Shown piece after piece: positions 4,717 to 7,023 of a stretch of 7,023 nucleotides of DNA. The translations under genes and the position numbers were made by a program. Source of the DNA: Methanomassiliicoccales archaeon UBA280. Its GTDB lineage: Archaea > Thermoplasmatota > Thermoplasmata > SG8-5. The stretch lies in contig DAKD01000006.1 of NCBI GenBank assembly GCA_002499085.1, forward strand, positions 15,623 to 22,645. The letters are read 5' to 3'. The notes beneath the pieces were generated by a model. It was not told the DNA's origin. It worked only from the letters and a program-made list of their open reading frames with translations, and did no database searches. How positions within the stretch are numbered: position 1 is the first letter of the stretch; every line of letters begins with the position of its first letter.

Positions 4717-5466
4717 CTAAACGCTCTTCGCGGATATGCCTTTCTCGTCTATGGTGTAGGCCAGGATGCCCGTTTTCTCCGGATGGTTCCTCACCTTTCT
4801 GATGAGCAGATTGCGCTTGAATTCGAACCCGTCCCTCTGGCGCTCAAGCTCGATTATGGCGTCGACTATCTCCTCTATGCCGTTCTCTATGTGGCTGTCC
4901 ATGACTCCCTTCACAAGGGTGAGGAGCGCGACGCCGCCGTTGTGCTGGGTGTGCGCCTTTATCGTCCTGATGGCGCTCAGGACCTCCTTCGGGCTGTAAT
5001 ACTCCAGGAAGAAGTTCAGCGAGTCCAGCACTATCCTGAACGGCGGCTTCATCTTGGATATCTCGTAAGTCACAGTGGTGAGGAAGTTGTAGGGCATGGT
5101 CTCATCGGACTTCTCCTGCTTGAACTGCCTGATGTCCTTCATCGTGAGGCCGTCCAGCCTGTATCTGCTCACCTCGAGATGCTTGGCCAGGACCTTCTCG
5201 TAGTACATCGTGCCGATGTTGACTATCTTCATGTTCGTGGCCCAGTTGAAGTCATTCATCGTGTCCTTTATGTCCTCGTCCCTCTCCGACGTGGAGAAGT
5301 AAACAACGCTCTCGTTTGCCGTGTCCACGGAGGCGAACCGTTTGGCGAACAACTCCACGCCGGCTCCTGCCGTGCCCAGGCACAGGATGGTGTAGCCCTT
5401 GGGTATGCCGTTCATTATGGCCTTGTCAAGGGCGGGTATGCCGAAGCTAACCGTGTCCGCGCTCAT
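4717..5466 (-). CDS. KaiC/RAD55-like protein with degenerate P-loop
   Basis: 249 residues, a single RecA-fold domain. The opening FGIPALDKAIMNGIPKGYTI (8-27) is the usual KaiC/RAD55 entry, but the Walker A position reads GTAGAGVE (31-38), where GxxxxGK(S/T) is expected. The lysine and the Ser/Thr are both replaced, so ATP hydrolysis is unlikely. The Walker B strand FRIVLDSLN is kept (Asp148). The C-terminus IIELERQRDGFEFKRNLLIRKVR is the normal closing sheet of the family, followed by ILAYTIDEKGISAKSV. It is the last gene of a three-gene operon: its ATG overlaps the previous TGA by 4 nt, and GGAGG lies 7 nt upstream inside the previous gene. Likely role: a non-catalytic subunit that binds its operon partners. 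Its tail recurs in the short frame at 2880-2969. Confidence 0.85.
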   Translation of the reverse strand: MSADTVSFGIPALDKAIMNGIPKGYTILCLGTAGAGVELFAKRFASVDTANESVVYFSTSERDEDIKDTMNDFNWATNMKIVNIGTMYYEKVLAKHLEVSRYRLDGLTMKDIRQFKQEKSDETMPYNFLTTVTYEISKMKPPFRIVLDSLNFFLEYYSPKEVLSAIRTIKAHTQHNGGVALLTLVKGVMDSHIENGIEEIVDAIIELERQRDGFEFKRNLLIRKVRNHPEKTGILAYTIDEKGISAKSV

Positions 5467-6041
5467 GTCTCGCCCTCCTTGTTCATCGAGATCTCAAGGT
5501 CGCAGACGAAGCCCATCATGTTGGCTATCTCGTCCGAGCTGAATGATTCAATGGAGAATATGACGATGTAGGCGTTCTTGGACCTCATGTTGTTGTTGAG
5601 AATGTGGACGAACTCCGAGAGTATCTTGGGGCTATTGTGTATCGCCAGCATATTGATCGAGTCCATTAGGATGACATTGCCCCTGTCCTTGTTCTTCTTC
5701 ATCAGAAACTCGACCTTGAGCATTATGTTCTCCAGCATCGTGGGGCTCTCGACCATGTGAACGTTCGGGTGGCGCTTTATCGAGCTGGCCATTATGGGGC
5801 TGATGCAGTCCACGAAGTATATCCTGCTCATGTCGACCTCCAGTATGCTGAGGACGTCAATTATGGACTGAGACGGTATCGCCGCGGAGATGTAGATGAC
5901 ATTGAGGTCCTTCTTTACGGCGAATATGTCCACCACGCCCCTTATCGCGTCGAAGTAAGTCTCGTCCCTGATTGTTAGTGATATCGCGGACGGAGGCAGC
6001 TGGATGAGCTCCTCCGCAAGCTCCGTCGGATTCTTGGGCAT
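5463..6041 (-). CDS. KaiC/RecA-fold protein lacking a P-loop
   Basis: 192 residues, shorter than a usual KaiC domain (about 230-250). The N-terminal recognition part (GI..LD..L.GGIP.G) and the Walker A loop are missing; residues 16-35 (PPSAISLTIRDETYFDAIRG) sit where they would be. The later alternation fits the fold: NVIYISAAIPSQSIIDVL (47-64), RIYFVDCIS (73-81), GNVILMDSINML (121-132, with Walker B-like Asp127) and NAYIVIFSIESFSSDEI. The central gene of the operon, it overlaps its upstream neighbour by one base (TAATG) and its downstream neighbour by 4 nt. It is probably a structural or regulatory partner rather than an enzyme. Assignment rests on gene order and strand pattern more than on sequence motifs. 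A fold match to a RecA-like ATPase would confirm it. Confidence 0.75.
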   Translation of the reverse strand: MPKNPTELAEELIQLPPSAISLTIRDETYFDAIRGVVDIFAVKKDLNVIYISAAIPSQSIIDVLSILEVDMSRIYFVDCISPIMASSIKRHPNVHMVESPTMLENIMLKVEFLMKKNKDRGNVILMDSINMLAIHNSPKILSEFVHILNNNMRSKNAYIVIFSIESFSSDEIANMMGFVCDLEISMNKEGET

Positions 6042-6817
6042 TATGTCGTCCCCCCGCCGCTTCCGCCCTTGAGCAGCGGAACCAGCAGAATTCCCGCGGG
6101 AGTGAGGTCAAGAACGTACTTGGCCCTGGAATGGTTCGTGCCCCTCATCTTCACTACCTGCAGCGTGCGCAGCAGGTCGCCCCTCCTCTCCAGGTTGCCC
6201 ATCAGCACTATGCCGTCCGCAATGGCCTCCTCGACGCCGTACAGCGAGTATCTCTCGGCCGTGGGCGAGATCTCGGAGATGAGCATGCTGGTGCAGCCCC
6301 TGTCGGAAAGCGCCTTCCCTATGGCCAGTATGAATTCGCGGATCTTTTCTTCGGTCTTGAGCCTGTAGCAGACCGACGTCACCGAGTCCAGGACCAGCCT
6401 CTTGATCGAAAGCTCGTCCACAAGGTCGCCGATGGCCTTCACTATGGTGCCCACGTCCTCCAGGCTGAGCTCCATGTCAGTGAGTCCGAGCCGCTCGTAT
6501 ATGACAGTCATGTCGACGAAAACCAGGGTGCCCTTCTTGATGAGGTTCTCGTCGAAGAAGTCGTAGGGTATGACGTTCTTCATGAGCTTGTCAGAAGCCT
6601 CGGTAACTGAAACGAACAGGCTGTTCTCCCCGGCGATGGCACCGTGCACCAGGAACTCGAGGCTCAGGGTGGTCTTGCCCGTGCCGCAGCTTCCCGTGAA
6701 AAGTATGGTGTTCCCTCTCGGTATGCCGCCGTTCAGTATGTTGTCCAGTCCCTCTATTCCTGTTGCGCAACGCTCCCTCATGAGCAGTGTCGGGTCCTTC
6801 TTGGGTCTGTCGGCCAT
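6041..6817 (-). CDS. KaiC/RAD55-family ATPase with intact P-loop
   Basis: 258 residues, one KaiC domain. It has the entry ATGIEGLDNILNGGIPRG (18-35), Walker A GSCGTGKTT (42-50), a catalytic-glutamate position in FVSVTEAS (Glu73), Walker B KRLVLDSV (Asp144) and the closing RTLQVVKMRGTNHSRAKYVLDLTPAGI block. The tail LLKGGSGGGTT is a short flexible glycine segment. Single-domain archaeal KaiC homologues are ATP-driven regulators; ArlH (FlaH) of the archaellum motor is one, but nothing here identifies this protein as ArlH. It is the first gene of the operon and the only one able to bind ATP in the normal way. Start: GAGG lies 4 nt before the ATG. An internal ATG (residue 13) would still keep the whole domain. 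Codons are strongly GC-ending. Confidence 0.92.
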   Translation of the reverse strand: MADRPKKDPTLLMRERCATGIEGLDNILNGGIPRGNTILFTGSCGTGKTTLSLEFLVHGAIAGENSLFVSVTEASDKLMKNVIPYDFFDENLIKKGTLVFVDMTVIYERLGLTDMELSLEDVGTIVKAIGDLVDELSIKRLVLDSVTSVCYRLKTEEKIREFILAIGKALSDRGCTSMLISEISPTAERYSLYGVEEAIADGIVLMGNLERRGDLLRTLQVVKMRGTNHSRAKYVLDLTPAGILLVPLLKGGSGGGTT

Positions 6818-6841
6818 AACGCCTCGGAATACGGGTACTGA

Positions 6842-6850
6842 TTAAAAACA
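6842..6850 (-). promoter_or_regulatory. TATA-like element for the KaiC-like operon
   Basis: The minus-strand read is TGTTTTTAA, centred near 6846. The predicted start near 6820 leaves a leader of only about 3 nt, so the first gene may be read from a leaderless message. This agrees with its weak, tightly spaced GAGG. Confidence 0.4.
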
Positions 6851-6871
6851 TTAACCCATGCTCAGAGCTTG

Positions 6872-6898
6872 TCACGAATTCAGTGATATTGAAAATAT
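6872..6898. promoter_or_regulatory. Two adjacent inverted repeats upstream of the KaiC operon
   Basis: TCAC-GAATTC-A-GTGA (6872-6886) is a near-perfect inverted repeat with one extra base. ATATT-GAA-AATAT (6886-6898) follows directly. Both lie about 50-80 bp upstream of the predicted transcript start, where archaeal regulators often bind. Short AT-rich repeats also arise by chance. Confidence 0.35.
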
Positions 6899-6900
6899 TG

Positions 6901-6947
6901 CTAGGGTCTAGGGTCTGCGTTTTCATAATGGGATAAAGGGTCTAGGT
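6901..6947. repeat. GGGTCTA heptamers (inverted relative to the left edge)
   Basis: CTAGGGT CTAGGGT CT (6901-6916) and a further GGGTCTAGGT (6938-6947) are the reverse complement of the TAGNCCC units at 1-28. They begin at the distal edge of the KaiC operon's upstream region. Confidence 0.65.
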
Positions 6948-6990
6948 TGCTGACTTGTTCGTACCAAGCCAGTCGAATGCATTACTATGC

Positions 6991-7004
6991 ACCCTAGCCC
7001 CTAT
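6991..7004. repeat. TAGCCCC heptamer copy in left-edge orientation
   Basis: ACCCTAGCCCCTAT carries one full unit plus partial flanks, in the same orientation as 1-28 and opposite to 6901-6947. The remaining bases 6948-7023 show no gene. Confidence 0.55.
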
Positions 7005-7023
7005 CGCCGAATCAGAGATTCGG

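Noticed and set aside
4624..5571. 315-residue plus-strand frame opposite the KaiC-like genes
   Set aside because: It is antisense to two well-supported KaiC-fold genes, has no recognisable domain, and arises from their GC-rich third positions. It also overlaps the hicB-like start.
6131..6610. 159-residue plus-strand frame inside the ATPase gene
   Set aside because: Antisense shadow of the intact KaiC-type ATPase; rich in His/Val/Gln with no motif or ribosome site.
1..7023. CRISPR array, tRNA or rRNA
   Set aside because: No regularly spaced 25-40-bp repeats. The edge heptamers are too short and unspaced for CRISPR. I saw no cloverleaf or rRNA-like stretch in the spacers.

Overview
The window looks archaeal. 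It holds class III (type IV) prepilin signal sequences of the archaeal Pilin_N kind, single-domain KaiC/RAD55-type ATPases, TATA boxes about 25 bp upstream of predicted transcript starts, very short leaders, GGAG/GGTGAT ribosome sites and frequent AGG and ATA codons. A euryarchaeal, possibly Thermoplasmata-like, host is plausible, but I cannot prove it from this sequence.

Layout. (1) 1-123: an edge with degenerate TAGNCCC heptamers. (2) 124-2742, all minus strand: four related membrane/pilus genes. Two (2227-2742 and 1573-2091) are ordinary archaeal prepilins. Two (869-1498 and 124-756) keep the pilin hydrophobic helix and the same type of ectodomain, but a Pro/Gln/Tyr-rich cytosolic tail replaces the prepilin signal. 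Each gene has its own TATA box. A terminator and a perfect 20-bp palindrome separate the first gene from the second. (3) 2743-3081: a spacer with divergent promoters and a short reading frame whose last 16 residues match the C-terminus of a KaiC-like protein 1.8 kb away. (4) 3082-4261, plus strand: a two-gene unit of a 60-residue protein of unknown function and a ClpP-fold serine protease of the SDH_sah family. (5) 4262-4488: a spacer with two stem-loops, one resembling an IS200/IS605 right end. (6) 4489-4650, minus: a short solitary HicB-like protein, below 60 residues and easy to miss. (7) 4717-6817, minus: three overlapping genes forming a RecA/KaiC-fold operon. The first protein has an intact P-loop, the second has none, and the third has a corrupted one. 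(8) 6818-7023: the KaiC operon promoter, small inverted repeats, and more of the same heptamers in both orientations.

How the genes may work together. The four pilin-like genes probably supply surface fibres or pilin-like anchors. The KaiC-like operon looks like one working ATPase with two non-catalytic partners, an arrangement expected of a regulatory complex; ArlH/FlaH, a KaiC-like protein, does a related job at the archaellum motor. A link between the two clusters is inference from proximity only. No ATPase (PilB type), PilC-type membrane protein or prepilin peptidase lies in the window. The protease pair and the HicB-like gene look like accessory genes between the two clusters.
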